A stretch of DNA of 64,000 bases from Arthrobacter sp. V1I7 (lineage in GTDB: Bacteria; Actinomycetota; Actinomycetes; Actinomycetales; Micrococcaceae), in NCBI RefSeq assembly GCF_030817015.1, contig NZ_JAUSYS010000001.1:2046001-2110000 (forward strand). The letters are read 5' to 3'. The position numbers and the translations under genes were made by a program. Shown here in pieces: positions 16,742 to 26,205 of this stretch (position 1 is its first letter; each line of letters opens with the position of its first letter). The notes beneath the pieces are model-generated. The model saw only the letters and a program-made list of their open reading frames with translations, was not told the origin of the DNA and did no database searches.

Positions 16742-17947
16742 TCAGGAGCCGTTCGGAAGCACCGAACGGTACACCTCGAGGGTGGTTTCGGTGATGGACT
16801 CCCAGGAGAAGTGCGCCTCGGCCCGGCGTCGGCCGGCCTCCCCCATGGCCCGGGCACGCCCGGGATCGGTGACCACTTCGGTCAGGGCCGCGGCGAACTC
16901 GGTGACGAACTTTTCCGGATCCAACGGTGTGCCGGTGCCGTCGGTGACCTGCTCGATCGGTACCAGCAACCCGGTTACGCCATGCTCCACCACTTCCGGG
17001 ATGCCACCGGTGGCGCTGGCCACGACGGCCGCCCCGCAGGCCATCGCCTCGAGGTTCACGATGCCGAGCGGCTCGTAGATCGACGGGCACGCAAACGCCG
17101 TCGCGTGGCTGAGCACCTGGACCAGCTCGTTGCGCGGGAGCATCCGCTCCACCACGATGACTCCGTCGCGCTGGCTCTGCAGCTCTTCAATCAGCCGTGC
17201 CGTTTCGGCCGCCAGCTCGGGGGTGTCCGCCGCGCCCAGGCACAGAACCACCTGGACATCGGCCGGCAGCTTCGCGGCAGCCCGCAACAGGTACGGCACA
17301 CCCTTCTGCCGGGTGTTGCGGCCCACAAAGACCACGCTCGGCCGCTCGGGATCGATGCCGAGGGCACGGATGACGTCGACACCCTCGTCCCGGTTCCACA
17401 GACTGACGTCGATCCCGTTGTGCACGACCCGCACCTTTGCCGGGTCAACCTCCGGGTAGCTGCGCAGGATATCCTGGCGCATCCCCTCGGAGACGGCGAT
17501 GATGGCCGCGGCCGACTCGTAGGCGGTCTTTTCCACCCACGAGGATACGGCGTAGCCGCCGCCGAGCTGCTCGGCCTTCCACGGGCGGAGCGGCTCCAGG
17601 CTGTGGGCGCTCAGCACATGGGGAATCCCGTGCAGCAGCGCGGCGATGTGCCCGGCCATGTTGGCATACCAGGTGTGCGAATGCACAAGATCCGCTCCCG
17701 CAATGTCCGGAACGATCCGCAAATCCACCCCCAGCGTCTGCACGGCAGCGTTCGCTCCGCCCAGGTCCTCGGGCACCGCGTACGACGTGACCGTCGCTCC
17801 GTGGTACTCAGATTCCCGGGGCGCGCCGAAGGCACGAACCTGTAAATCCACACGCTGGGCCAGCACCCTGCTGAGCTCGGCCACATGGACTCCGGCACCG
17901 CCATAGATTTCGGGCGGGAATTCTTTAGTCACAATGTCTATTCGCAC
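16742..17947 (-). CDS. glgA: Glycogen synthase / maltose-1-phosphate synthase, actinobacterial type
   Basis: A 401-residue GT4 glycosyltransferase that uses ADP-glucose. The donor-site and fold motifs include KEFPPEIYGGAGVHVAEL at the N-terminus, VFVGRNTRQKGVPYLL at the second Rossmann domain, and PSIYEPLGIVNLEAMACG, the E-x7-E nucleotide loop. In mycobacteria this short GlgA (GlgM) mainly makes maltose-1-phosphate for the GlgE route, so either product is possible. The start is GTG 17947, giving MRIDIVTKEF; a TTG nine bases upstream is less likely. It is divergent from glgC, which makes its substrate. Confidence 0.93.
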   Translation of the reverse strand: MRIDIVTKEFPPEIYGGAGVHVAELSRVLAQRVDLQVRAFGAPRESEYHGATVTSYAVPEDLGGANAAVQTLGVDLRIVPDIAGADLVHSHTWYANMAGHIAALLHGIPHVLSAHSLEPLRPWKAEQLGGGYAVSSWVEKTAYESAAAIIAVSEGMRQDILRSYPEVDPAKVRVVHNGIDVSLWNRDEGVDVIRALGIDPERPSVVFVGRNTRQKGVPYLLRAAAKLPADVQVVLCLGAADTPELAAETARLIEELQSQRDGVIVVERMLPRNELVQVLSHATAFACPSIYEPLGIVNLEAMACGAAVVASATGGIPEVVEHGVTGLLVPIEQVTDGTGTPLDPEKFVTEFAAALTEVVTDPGRARAMGEAGRRRAEAHFSWESITETTLEVYRSVLPNGS

Positions 17948-18049
17948 AAAACCCAAGGTAGTCGTTACGGTCGAACTGATCTAGTGTGAAGACGTCCGGG
18001 CGTGCCGGACATATTTGGGGAGCAACAAAGGCGTTCAGGAGCGATCACC

Positions 18050-19468
18050 ATGCCGCAGCAAAAAAAGGTCTTGGCAATTGTCCTCGCAGGTGGCGAGGGA
18101 AACCGGCTCATGCCGCTCACGGCGGACCGGGCCAAACCCGGCGTCCCGTTTGCCGGAAGCTACCGGCTCATTGATTTTGCGTTATCCAACCTGGTCAATT
18201 CCCGCTACCTGCAGATCGTCGTCCTGACGCAATATAAATCCCACAGCCTGGACCGCCACATCTCCGAGACATGGCGGATGTCCACCCAGCTCGGCAACTA
18301 CGTCGCCTCGGTCCCGGCGCAGCAGCGGGTCGGCAAGAGCTGGTTCCTCGGCAGCGCCAACGCCATTTACCAGTCCCTGAACCTGATCCATGACGCCAAC
18401 CCGGACATCGTCGTCGTCGTCGGCGCCGACCACGTCTACCGGATGGACTTCGCGCAGATGGTCGAGCAGCACGTCGCCAGCGGCGCCCGGGCCAGCGTCG
18501 CCGCCGTCCGGCAGCCGCTGCACATGGCCGACCAGTTCGGCGTCATCGAAGTGGACCAGGACGATCCACGGAAGATCGCCGCGTTCGTCGAGAAGCCGTC
18601 CTCCACGCCCGGACTCGCTGCCGACCCGACCCAGTTCCTGGCCTCCATGGGCAACTACGTCTTCGACACCGACGCCCTCATTGAGGCCCTGCACGTGGAT
18701 GCCGAGCGGCTCGACACCAAGCACGACATGGGCGGCGACATCATCCCCTACTTCGTCAACAAGGGTGAAGCCGGGGTCTACGACTTCACCCTCAACGACA
18801 TCCCCGGCTCCACCGAACGCGACCGCACCTACTGGCGCGATGTCGGCACCATCGACTCGTTCTACGACGCGCACATGGACCTCATCTCCCCGGTGCCCGT
18901 GTTCAACCTGTACAACTCGGAATGGCCGATCTACACGCGGCAGACCATTTCCCCGCCGGCCAAATTCGTCCGCGGCATGGGCAGCACCGTCGGCACGGCG
19001 CTGGACTCGATCGTCGCCAGCGGGGTCGTGATCTCCGGCGGCATCGTGGAGGGTTCCGTGCTATCCAACGACGTCTACGTCGGCACCTCCAGCCGGGTGA
19101 TCGACTCCGTCCTGATGGACAAGGTCAGCATCGGTGAAGGCGCCGTCGTCAGGCGGGCCATCATCGACAAGAACGTCAGAGTGCCGGCCGGGGCGGCCAT
19201 CGGCCTGGACCCCGAACTGGACCGCGCCCGCGGCTTCAAGGTCACTGACTCCGGCATCACGGTCCTGTCCAAGGGCCAGGACGTTCCCGAACCCGGCGAC
19301 GCGGAGCGCGCCCTCTCGGCCGCCAACCTGCACCTTGTTCCCGACGCGGTAAAGGCGGCCACCGCGAATTATCCGGAGTGGCAGGAATCCAGCGAGAAGG
19401 CCGGACGCGCCCGCGCGGCCGCCGTGGGCGTGGAAGCTCCCGCCCAGCAATCGACCCAGGCCTACTGA
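18050..19468 (+). CDS. glgC: Glucose-1-phosphate adenylyltransferase
   Basis: A 472-residue enzyme that makes ADP-glucose from ATP and glucose-1-phosphate, the committed step of glycogen synthesis. [20 protein letters not shown] is the nucleotidyltransferase signature. [17 protein letters not shown] and [16 protein letters not shown] follow, then a left-handed beta-helix domain with [20 protein letters not shown]. Length is slightly above usual because of an Ala-rich tail. The ATG at 18050 has AGGAG upstream. It is divergent from glgA across 102 nt and ends at a hairpin. Confidence 0.96.
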   Translation: MPQQKKVLAIVLAGGEGNRLMPLTADRAKPGVPFAGSYRLIDFALSNLVNSRYLQIVVLTQYKSHSLDRHISETWRMSTQLGNYVASVPAQQRVGKSWFLGSANAIYQSLNLIHDANPDIVVVVGADHVYRMDFAQMVEQHVASGARASVAAVRQPLHMADQFGVIEVDQDDPRKIAAFVEKPSSTPGLAADPTQFLASMGNYVFDTDALIEALHVDAERLDTKHDMGGDIIPYFVNKGEAGVYDFTLNDIPGSTERDRTYWRDVGTIDSFYDAHMDLISPVPVFNLYNSEWPIYTRQTISPPAKFVRGMGSTVGTALDSIVASGVVISGGIVEGSVLSNDVYVGTSSRVIDSVLMDKVSIGEGAVVRRAIIDKNVRVPAGAAIGLDPELDRARGFKVTDSGITVLSKGQDVPEPGDAERALSAANLHLVPDAVKAATANYPEWQESSEKAGRARAAAVGVEAPAQQSTQAY

Positions 19469-19473
19469 GCGGC

Positions 19474-19499
19474 GGAGCCCGGTCGACGGGCCGGGCTCC
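19474..19499 (+). terminator. Hairpin after glgC
   Basis: GGAGCCCGG and CCGGGCTCC pair over an 8-nt loop, 5 nt after the glgC stop. No strong T-run follows. Confidence 0.6.
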
Positions 19500-19522
19500 C
19501 CGCAGGCTGTAAAATTAGGGCA

Positions 19523-21031
19523 ATGAGCTCCCCCGATCTGCCTTTCGACCTGATCCCTGCCGATGCGGCGCCCGTCGCTGTCGTCATTGCCGAGCTGACG
19601 GCAGCGGAAATCCAGGCCTGCCTGAAGGTCCTGAACAGCATCCACGTCTACGACGAGGAACACCCCGACTACGTTTCGGTCCGCCGCGCCACCGGCAAGA
19701 TGTTCAAGGCCGTCAAGCGGCACCGCCGGGTCACCAAGCGGGACTTGATTGCCGAGGCAGACCGCGCCGTTCTGTCCCAGACCGCGACGGCGGCCCCCGA
19801 CCGGATCGACGACGAGACCCGGGGCAACAAACTCGCACCGTCCGCTACGGGAGAGATCGCCGGCCACCTGATCAGATCCCGCCCGTGCTACATCTGCAAG
19901 CAGCACTTCACCCAGGTGGACGCCTTTTATCATCAGCTCTGCCCCGAGTGCGCCGCCTTCAGCCACAGCAAGCGGGACGCCCGCACGGACCTGAGCGGCC
20001 GCCGCGCGCTGCTGACCGGCGGCCGGGCAAAGATCGGCATGTACATCGCCCTCCGGCTGCTCCGCGACGGCGCCCACACCACCATCACCACCCGCTTTCC
20101 CAAGGACGCCGCGCGCCGCTTTGCTGCCATGGAGGACAGCGGCGACTGGCTGCACCGGCTCCGGATCGTCGGGATTGACCTCCGCGATCCCTCCCAGGTG
20201 ATGGCCCTCACCGATTCCCTCGACGCCGCCGGGCCGCTGGACATCATCATCAATAACGCGGCCCAGACCGTCCGCCGCTCCGGCAATGCCTACAAGCCCC
20301 TGGTGGACGCGGAGGACGAGCCGCTGCCCGCAGCACTGCACGCCGCCAACGGCGGACCCGAGCTGGTCACCTTCGGTCACGCCCACGACAAGCACCCGCT
20401 CGCCCTGGCAAGCACCGTCCTGGAGCACCCCGTCCTCGCCGGTGACGCCGTCACCTCGCTGGCGCTGTCCACCGGGTCCGCGTCGCTGGAGCGCATCTCA
20501 GCGGGCACCGCGATCGACGCCGGCGGGTTGGTTCCGGATCTGGCCTCGATCAACAGCTGGACCCAGGTGGTGGACGAAGTGGATCCGCTCGAGATGCTCG
20601 AGGTGCAGCTGTGCAATGTGACCGCTCCGTTCCTGCTGGTCAGCCGGCTGCGCGGGGCCATGAAGCGTTCCACCGCGAAGCGGAAATACATCGTGAACGT
20701 CAGTGCCATGGAGGGCCAGTTCTCCCGTGCCTACAAGGGCCCCGGCCACCCGCACACCAACATGGCCAAGGCCGCGCTGAACATGATGACGCGGACCAGC
20801 GCCCAGGAGATGCTCGATGCGGACGGCATCCTGATGACCGCGGTCGACACCGGCTGGATCACGGACGAACGCCCGCACTACACCAAGGTCCGCCTGATGG
20901 AGGAGGGCTTCCACGCCCCTCTGGACCTTGTCGACGGCGCTGCCCGGGTCTATGACCCCATCGTGATGGGCGAGGCGGGCGAGGACCAGTACGGGGTCTT
21001 CCTGAAGGACTACAAGCCCAGCCCCTGGTAA
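19523..21031 (+). CDS. SDR-family protein with an N-terminal zinc-ribbon-like domain
   Basis: The protein has 502 residues. Residues 1-120 are helical and unassigned. Residues 122-143 carry Cys122-x2-Cys125 and Cys140-x2-Cys143, a four-Cys zinc-ribbon-like knuckle. From residue 160 a Rossmann SDR follows: LLTGGRAKIGMYIALRLL binds NAD(P), and IIINNAAQT is the NNAG-like motif. About 100 residues are then inserted before VNVSAMEGQF. At the catalytic site Ser394 and Lys416 are present, but the residue at the YxxxK Tyr position is Thr412. Such changes question ordinary dehydrogenase chemistry. The domain order is seen; the substrate is unknown. Confidence 0.85.
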   Translation: MSSPDLPFDLIPADAAPVAVVIAELTAAEIQACLKVLNSIHVYDEEHPDYVSVRRATGKMFKAVKRHRRVTKRDLIAEADRAVLSQTATAAPDRIDDETRGNKLAPSATGEIAGHLIRSRPCYICKQHFTQVDAFYHQLCPECAAFSHSKRDARTDLSGRRALLTGGRAKIGMYIALRLLRDGAHTTITTRFPKDAARRFAAMEDSGDWLHRLRIVGIDLRDPSQVMALTDSLDAAGPLDIIINNAAQTVRRSGNAYKPLVDAEDEPLPAALHAANGGPELVTFGHAHDKHPLALASTVLEHPVLAGDAVTSLALSTGSASLERISAGTAIDAGGLVPDLASINSWTQVVDEVDPLEMLEVQLCNVTAPFLLVSRLRGAMKRSTAKRKYIVNVSAMEGQFSRAYKGPGHPHTNMAKAALNMMTRTSAQEMLDADGILMTAVDTGWITDERPHYTKVRLMEEGFHAPLDLVDGAARVYDPIVMGEAGEDQYGVFLKDYKPSPW

Positions 21032-21044
21032 TCGGCCTGCCGGG

Positions 21045-21488
21045 CTACCTGTTCTCCGGGGCGTGGACCACCAGTACCGGGCAGTGGGCATGCGCCACCA
21101 GGGCCGAGCTGACCGAACCCAGCAACAGTCCGCCGAAACCGCCATGGCCGCGCCGGCCCAGGACCAGCATGTCGGCGGACCGGCTGGCCTCAATCAGCGC
21201 GTACCTCGGGTGCCCCTGCACCAGGCGGGTTTCCACGGTGGAGGGCAGTTCCGGGCCGAGGGCTTGTTCGACGGCGTCCCGCAGGATCTCGCCGGCCCGG
21301 ACATCGAAGTGGTCGATGCCCATCGCCACGTAGCCGCCGTAAACGGGCGGGGCGTCCCAGCACGCGAGTGCGACCACGTTCGCCGAGAGCGGGCCGGCAA
21401 GGGCGACCGCATAGCGGAGCGCTTCGATGGAGGCCTCAGACCCGTCGACGCCCACCACGATCATTTTCACGGCCCTTGCCGTGCTCAT
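21045..21488 (-). CDS. Universal stress protein (UspA family)
   Basis: A 147-residue single-domain Usp. VVGVDGSEASIEALRYAV begins the fold, and LVLGRRGHGGFGGLLLGSVSSALVAHAHCPVLVV holds the G-x2-G-x9-G(S/T) ATP-binding loop. In mycobacteria and streptomycetes many Usp genes belong to the DosR/DevR dormancy regulon. Here the gene is divergent from a NarL-type regulator, and two DosR-box-like dyads lie between them, which fits that picture. Confidence 0.92.
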   Translation of the reverse strand: MSTARAVKMIVVGVDGSEASIEALRYAVALAGPLSANVVALACWDAPPVYGGYVAMGIDHFDVRAGEILRDAVEQALGPELPSTVETRLVQGHPRYALIEASRSADMLVLGRRGHGGFGGLLLGSVSSALVAHAHCPVLVVHAPENR

Positions 21489-21556
21489 GGCCGGTCCCTT
21501 CCTCGAGCAGATGGCACGTTTTGCCCCAGCATCCCGTCAACTGCCCGGGTTGCCTA

Positions 21557-21633
21557 GGGCCGAAGGTCACGGCGCCGGGATCCCGTTGCGGACGGAGACG
21601 GGCGACTTTCCGCCCCGGTGGGTCAAACGGCCC
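21557..21633. promoter_or_regulatory. Two DosR-box-like dyads between the usp and response regulator genes
   Basis: GGGTCAAACGGCCC at 21620-21633 matches GGGNC-N4-GNCCC fully. GGGCCGAAGGTCAC at 21557-21570 matches with one mismatch and lies about 70 nt upstream of the usp start. The adjacent DevR-like regulator is the obvious candidate to bind them. Confidence 0.4.
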
Positions 21634-21734
21634 TTGTTCCTGACCGGCTCGTAGAGAAGAATTGCAGAGCACGCTGACGGAACAACGTTGACGGAACCCA
21701 CTGCCGGCACCGGCAGTAGCCGGACGGGAGAATC

Positions 21735-22469
21735 ATGATTGCCTGGTCAGACGCGGGTCTCACTGCGCACGACGGCCTTCCCAGCGTCATCCGTGTCTTC
21801 ATCCTGGATGACCACGAACTCGTCAGACGGGGGCTGCAGGAGCTTCTCGAGGGCGAGGGCTTCCTCGTCGTCGGCAGTTCCGGGTCCGCCGTGGAGGCGG
21901 CACGCCGCATCCCGGCGCTGCATCCGGACGTCTGTGTGCTGGATGCCCGGCTGCCGGACGGGACCGGCATCGAAGTCTGCCGGGACGTCCGTTCCGTGGA
22001 CCCCTCACTGAACTGCATCATCCTCACGAGTTTCGATGACGAGCAGGCACTCCGCGGCGCGGTGCTGGCTGGTGCCAGCGGTTACGTGCTGAAGGAGATC
22101 GGTGGCATGGACCTGATCGGTGCGCTGCGGCGGGCAGCGCGCGGGGAATCGCTCTTCGAGGATGGGGTCGCGGCGGGCATCGTCGGCAGCATGGTCGAAG
22201 CCGATGAAGTGGACCCGCGGACGTCCTCGCTCACCCCGCAGGAACGCCGCGTGCTTGAACTCGTCGGCGGCGGATTGACCAACCGGCAGATAGCGGCCGA
22301 GATGTTCCTTGCGGAGAAGACCGTCAAGAACTATGTCTCGTCGCTGCTGGCAAAGCTGGGCTTCGAGCGGCGCACCCAGGCCGCCGTTTTCATCGCGAGC
22401 CCGGCGCCGCCCGTGCAGTCCGGCAGCCACTCCGCGGCCGACGGAAGCCGCCCGCACAGCATCCGCTAA
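21735..22469 (+). CDS. NarL/FixJ-family response regulator, DevR (DosR)-like
   Basis: A 244-residue transcription factor. The receiver domain starts with VFILDDHELVRRGLQELL (acidic pair), has the phospho-acceptor Asp in VCVLDARLPDGTG, and the conserved Thr/Lys switch in TSFDDE and YVLKEI. The LuxR-type HTH is LTPQERRVLELVGGGLTNRQIAAEMFLAEKTVKNYV. The convergent kinase gene ends 49 nt away, so they are the likely cognate pair. It resembles mycobacterial DosR in layout. The ATG at 21735 is preceded by GGGAG. Confidence 0.9.
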   Translation: MIAWSDAGLTAHDGLPSVIRVFILDDHELVRRGLQELLEGEGFLVVGSSGSAVEAARRIPALHPDVCVLDARLPDGTGIEVCRDVRSVDPSLNCIILTSFDDEQALRGAVLAGASGYVLKEIGGMDLIGALRRAARGESLFEDGVAAGIVGSMVEADEVDPRTSSLTPQERRVLELVGGGLTNRQIAAEMFLAEKTVKNYVSSLLAKLGFERRTQAAVFIASPAPPVQSGSHSAADGSRPHSIR

Positions 22470-22517
22470 AGCCCGCGTCCTTGGGCCACGTCTGCTGACC
22501 ACGGTTCAATGCAGCTG

Positions 22518-24209
22518 CTAAAGCGGGACGGACCACTCCAAGCTGGTTCCGGCGTCGAGGGCGCTGGTGATGGTGCAGTCCCCGTCCAGCATCCGCGCCC
22601 GGTCCTCCAGATTGGCCAGCCCGTTGCGCTTTTCCGGTTCCGCGAAGCCCGATCCGTTGTCCGTGATCACGACGGTGACCCGGCCCTTGATTACAGCAAC
22701 TGACACGGAAATGGCGTCGGCGCCCGAATGCCGGATCGCATTGCTGAGCCCCTCTGAGACCACGGCCACCACGTTGTCCGCCTTCTCCGGCGTCACGGCG
22801 TCCACCGGACCGGTAATGGTCAGCCGCGGAGTGAACGGCATGGACTTGGCGGAACTCCGTGCCACCCGTCGGATCCGGCCGCTCAGCAACTCGGTCTCAC
22901 CGCTGCCGCTCCGGAGCGAGTAGATGGTGTCGCGGAGGCTGCGGATAGCTTCATCGAGCTCGCCGGTGATGGCGCGGATCCGTTCCAGGGCAAGGTCATC
23001 CCTGGTGTAGCGGGCCAGGCTCTGCACACTCAGTCCGGCCGCGAACAGCCGCTGGATGACGAGGTCGTGCAGGTCCCGGGCAATCCGGTCACGGTCCGTG
23101 AACACCAGCAGTTCCTCACGGAGCCGATGGACGCGGGCCAGCTCCAGCGCGAGGGCAACATGGGAACCGAAGACGGCGCCCATTTCAATGTCCGTCCGGG
23201 CGAACTGGAGCGCCTCGGGATCGCGGACCAGCAGCAGGAGGCCGTGATGCGCTCCTTGGGTGCTCAGCGCGACCGCCAGGAGCGGGCCCGAGATCGCGCC
23301 GTCGAGTTCCCCGAAAAGCGCCGCGGCGTCGTCAAGCAGTACCGGCTCCCCGCCGTTCAGGACACCCTGGAGCTGGGGCGAGTCCAGGGTCAGGGACCGG
23401 CCGGAGAAAGCGGGGGCGCGGTCGCCGGCGGCTCCGGCGACCAAGTAGCCGGGACCGGTCACGGCCGGCGCCACGATCAGGGCCAGTTTCGAGCCTGACT
23501 CCTGCAGCGCCCGGCTCGCGATCGGGTCCAGGCCGCCGGCGGTGTAGTCCCGGTCGCTGCTGAGCATCAGTCCGGAGACGTCCATGCATGCTTCCAACCA
23601 ACGGGCCCGGCGGCGGGCATCGTCGTAGAGGCGGGCGTTTTCGATGGCGACGCCGGCGGCCGCGGCAAGGGCGACGGCCAGCCCCTCATCTTCGGCAGTG
23701 AACTCGCTGCCGTCCTCCTTCTCGGTCAGGTACAGGTTGCCGAACACCACGTCCCGGACCCGGATCGGGACCCCGAGAAAAGACTGCATCGGGGGGTGGT
23801 GGTCCGGCAAGCCGTAGGCTTCGGGATGCGCGCGCAGATCATGCAGGCGCATCGGCCGGGGATCGGAGATCAACAGCCCGAGCACCCCGTGGCCGGTGGG
23901 CAGCGGACCGATCCGCTGCGCGAGCTCACCGTCGATGCCGATGGAGATGAAGTGGCTTAATGCCTGGTCGTCACCGATCACGCCCAGCGCACCATAGCGG
24001 GCACGCAGCAGCCGGCACGCTGATTGGACGACGCGTTCCAGCACGGCGTCCAGGCTGAGGTCCTCCGCGACCGCAACGACGGCCTCGAGCAGGCCGGCCA
24101 TCCGCTCCTGGGACTGCAGCAACTCCTCGGCCCGCGAAACGAAGCCCTTGAGGACTCCGTCATTTCTGGGTTGTGGCTCGGCGGTTGCTTGCTCCCGACT
24201 GTCACCCAT
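22518..24209 (-). CDS. Double-GAF sensor histidine kinase, DevS/DosS-like
   Basis: The protein has 563 residues from ATG 24209, with AGGA about 10 nt upstream; starts at 24217 and 24236 also exist in frame. Two GAF domains cover about residues 45-200 and 210-355. A HisKA_3 domain follows, with the phospho-His in IARDLHDLVIQRLF (about His381), then an HATPase (GLSNAIRHSGA, ITDNGSGF). The first GAF has LPDHHPPMQSFLGVPIRV with His137-His138, like the region of the heme-ligating His in DosS/DosT (recalled). Heme-based O2/NO/CO sensing is therefore plausible but not proven. It is convergent with the response regulator. Confidence 0.9.
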   Translation of the reverse strand: MGDSREQATAEPQPRNDGVLKGFVSRAEELLQSQERMAGLLEAVVAVAEDLSLDAVLERVVQSACRLLRARYGALGVIGDDQALSHFISIGIDGELAQRIGPLPTGHGVLGLLISDPRPMRLHDLRAHPEAYGLPDHHPPMQSFLGVPIRVRDVVFGNLYLTEKEDGSEFTAEDEGLAVALAAAAGVAIENARLYDDARRRARWLEACMDVSGLMLSSDRDYTAGGLDPIASRALQESGSKLALIVAPAVTGPGYLVAGAAGDRAPAFSGRSLTLDSPQLQGVLNGGEPVLLDDAAALFGELDGAISGPLLAVALSTQGAHHGLLLLVRDPEALQFARTDIEMGAVFGSHVALALELARVHRLREELLVFTDRDRIARDLHDLVIQRLFAAGLSVQSLARYTRDDLALERIRAITGELDEAIRSLRDTIYSLRSGSGETELLSGRIRRVARSSAKSMPFTPRLTITGPVDAVTPEKADNVVAVVSEGLSNAIRHSGADAISVSVAVIKGRVTVVITDNGSGFAEPEKRNGLANLEDRARMLDGDCTITSALDAGTSLEWSVPL

Positions 24210-24430
24210 TAAATGCATTTTCCTGCCCCAATTCACTACCCCGCGTTCACTACCCCGCGCATCGGCGCTGACGACGTGTTGACAGAATACGCCTGAGAGC
24301 TGTCGAAATCCTTGGAAGCCGGCGCTGGTGGCCCTTCTGTGACCTTGGGTCCTGGCTCCGTTGCACCGGTGTGATCTGGTCTCGGCGCCCGCGCACCGGA
24401 CCGGATCCGGCGCGGCGGCGCAGATGGATC

Positions 24431-25282
24431 CTAGGCGACGCGGGTGATTTCCACGGTCACATTGAGGGCTGAACCGCCGCCGCCCGAGAGTATACCCTTC
24501 AGCGGGGGCACGTCGCGGTAGTCCCGGCCGCGTGCCACCGTGACGTGGAAATCACCGGCCGGCTTGTGGTTCGTGGGATCCCAGCTCCGCCATTCACCGT
24601 CCCACCACTCCAGCCAGGCGTGCGACTGGCCGGCCACGGTTTCGCCGAGCTCCGCCGTCGACCGCGGGTGAAGGTAGCCGGAAACGTAACGGGCCGGGAT
24701 CCTGCAGCTGCGCAGCGCGCCGATGGCGAGGTGGGCGAGGTCCTGGCAGACGCCCTGCCGCTGGCTCCAGGCTTCCTCGGCGTTCGTGGTGACTCCGGTG
24801 GAACCCGTCATGTAGGACATTTCACCGCGCATCCACTCGAACACGGCAAGGGCGGCCTGGTGCGGATTGCGGCCCTCGACGACGCCGGGAATGATGCCGA
24901 GGACCTCGGTGCCCGGGGCCGTGAGCTGGGACTGGGGAATCCAGTCGCTGAACTGGTCCAGTGTTTCCGGAGCCGCCAGGACGTGCCAGCCGACGATGTC
25001 CGCCTCGGACGGAATCTTCTCCACCCGGTGCACCTCGACCGTGGTCGTGGCCAGCACTTCCAGATGCTCGTGCGGCATCTGCATGTCGAAAGCCGTCACC
25101 CGGGTGCCCCAGTAGTCGCGGTAGCTGCTCAGCGCGGCCTGCGACGGCGAGACTTTCATCGAGGACTCCAGCACCACCTGCTGGGGATCCGTCAGCGGCG
25201 TCATCCGCGCCTCGTTGTAGGAGAGCGTGACGCGCTTGTTGTACTTGTAGGCGGTCTTGTGGTTGATCCTCAGCCGGGTCAT
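24431..25282 (-). CDS. Transglutaminase-like cysteine peptidase-fold protein
   Basis: The protein has 283 residues. An N-terminal beta-rich bacterial transglutaminase leader (RLRINHKTAYKYNKRVTLSYNEARMTP) precedes a papain-like core. The triad is Cys179 (QRQGVCQDLAHLA), His221 (GQSHAWLEWW) and Asp235 (RSWDPTN). It is the third gene of an operon with alpha-E and ATP-grasp proteins, a widespread but poorly understood set thought to form or handle peptide-like products. It overlaps the alpha-E gene by 4 nt. Confidence 0.92.
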   Translation of the reverse strand: MTRLRINHKTAYKYNKRVTLSYNEARMTPLTDPQQVVLESSMKVSPSQAALSSYRDYWGTRVTAFDMQMPHEHLEVLATTTVEVHRVEKIPSEADIVGWHVLAAPETLDQFSDWIPQSQLTAPGTEVLGIIPGVVEGRNPHQAALAVFEWMRGEMSYMTGSTGVTTNAEEAWSQRQGVCQDLAHLAIGALRSCRIPARYVSGYLHPRSTAELGETVAGQSHAWLEWWDGEWRSWDPTNHKPAGDFHVTVARGRDYRDVPPLKGILSGGGGSALNVTVEITRVA

Positions 25283-26205
25283 GAAACTTCTCCCACCCAG
25301 GCCAGTTCGTCTGCCTGATTGAAGTACTTACGGGAAATGGCGTCGGAGGCTTGCGAAACGGCCTTCTGCACCCGTTCCATGTGCTCCGGCAGTTCCGACA
25401 TCAGGTCATCCGTGCGGTGGAACTCCAGGAAGGTGCGGGCCTGACCCACGATCCGCCGGGCGTCGTTGATGAAACCGACGCGCTGGGCCGAAGGGTCGAG
25501 CTTGGCCAGGCACTCGTCGGCGTCACTCAGGGCGTAGACGATGGAGCGCGGGAAGAGCCGGTCCAGGAGCAGGAACTCGGCCGCGTGCTGGTCGCCGAAG
25601 GCCGCGCGCCGGGTCCGCAGGAAGGACTCGTAGGCCCCGGCACAGCGGAGCATGTTCACCCACGACATGCCGGCAGAGAGGACATCGCGGGTGGAGAGCA
25701 TCCGCGCGGTCATGTCGGCGCGCTCCAGCGAACGGCCCAGGACCAGGAACAGCCAGCTCTCGTCATGGCTGACCGTGGTGTCCGCGAGGCCGCTGACCAT
25801 GGCCGTGCGCTCCAGCACCCAGTTGCAGAAGCGGTACGTTCCCACCACATCCTTGCGGTGCTGGTTGAGCCCGTAGTATGTGGTGTTCAGGCTCTCCCAG
25901 AGCCCGGACGACACGGTTTCCCGGGCGCGGCGGGCGTTCTCCCGCGCCGCGCCCAGGGACCCTGCTATCGAGGTGGCGCTGTGCTTGTCATAGGCCAGCG
26001 CGTTCAGGAGCTCATTGAGGCCGAACTCGTCACTTTGCGGGCGGGCGCCCATCACCGCGAGAAGTTCCTGCGCGACGCTGCGCTGTTCTTCCATCGGCAG
26101 ATGGTTCAGCCGTTCGAGGTGGACGTCCAGGATGCGGGCGGTGCCGTCGGCCCGTTCCACATAGCGGCCGATCCAAAATAGTGATTCGGCAATGCGGCTA
26201 AGCAT
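25279..26205 (-). CDS. Alpha-E domain protein
   Basis: The 308-residue protein is nearly all alpha-helical and begins MLSRIAESLFWIGRYVERADGTARILD, the hallmark of the alpha-E family. A second ERAD-like motif occurs as GRSLERADMTARML. The molecular role is not established; the family almost always sits beside a circularly permuted ATP-grasp enzyme and a transglutaminase, as here. It overlaps both neighbours (8 nt upstream, 4 nt downstream), so the three are translationally coupled. Confidence 0.93.
   Translation of the reverse strand: MLSRIAESLFWIGRYVERADGTARILDVHLERLNHLPMEEQRSVAQELLAVMGARPQSDEFGLNELLNALAYDKHSATSIAGSLGAARENARRARETVSSGLWESLNTTYYGLNQHRKDVVGTYRFCNWVLERTAMVSGLADTTVSHDESWLFLVLGRSLERADMTARMLSTRDVLSAGMSWVNMLRCAGAYESFLRTRRAAFGDQHAAEFLLLDRLFPRSIVYALSDADECLAKLDPSAQRVGFINDARRIVGQARTFLEFHRTDDLMSELPEHMERVQKAVSQASDAISRKYFNQADELAWVGEVS

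Noticed and set aside
14589..17090. An 833-codon minus-strand open frame
   Set aside because: It is antisense to the fadE5-like gene, whose protein carries clear acyl-CoA dehydrogenase motifs. High GC keeps long shadow frames open.
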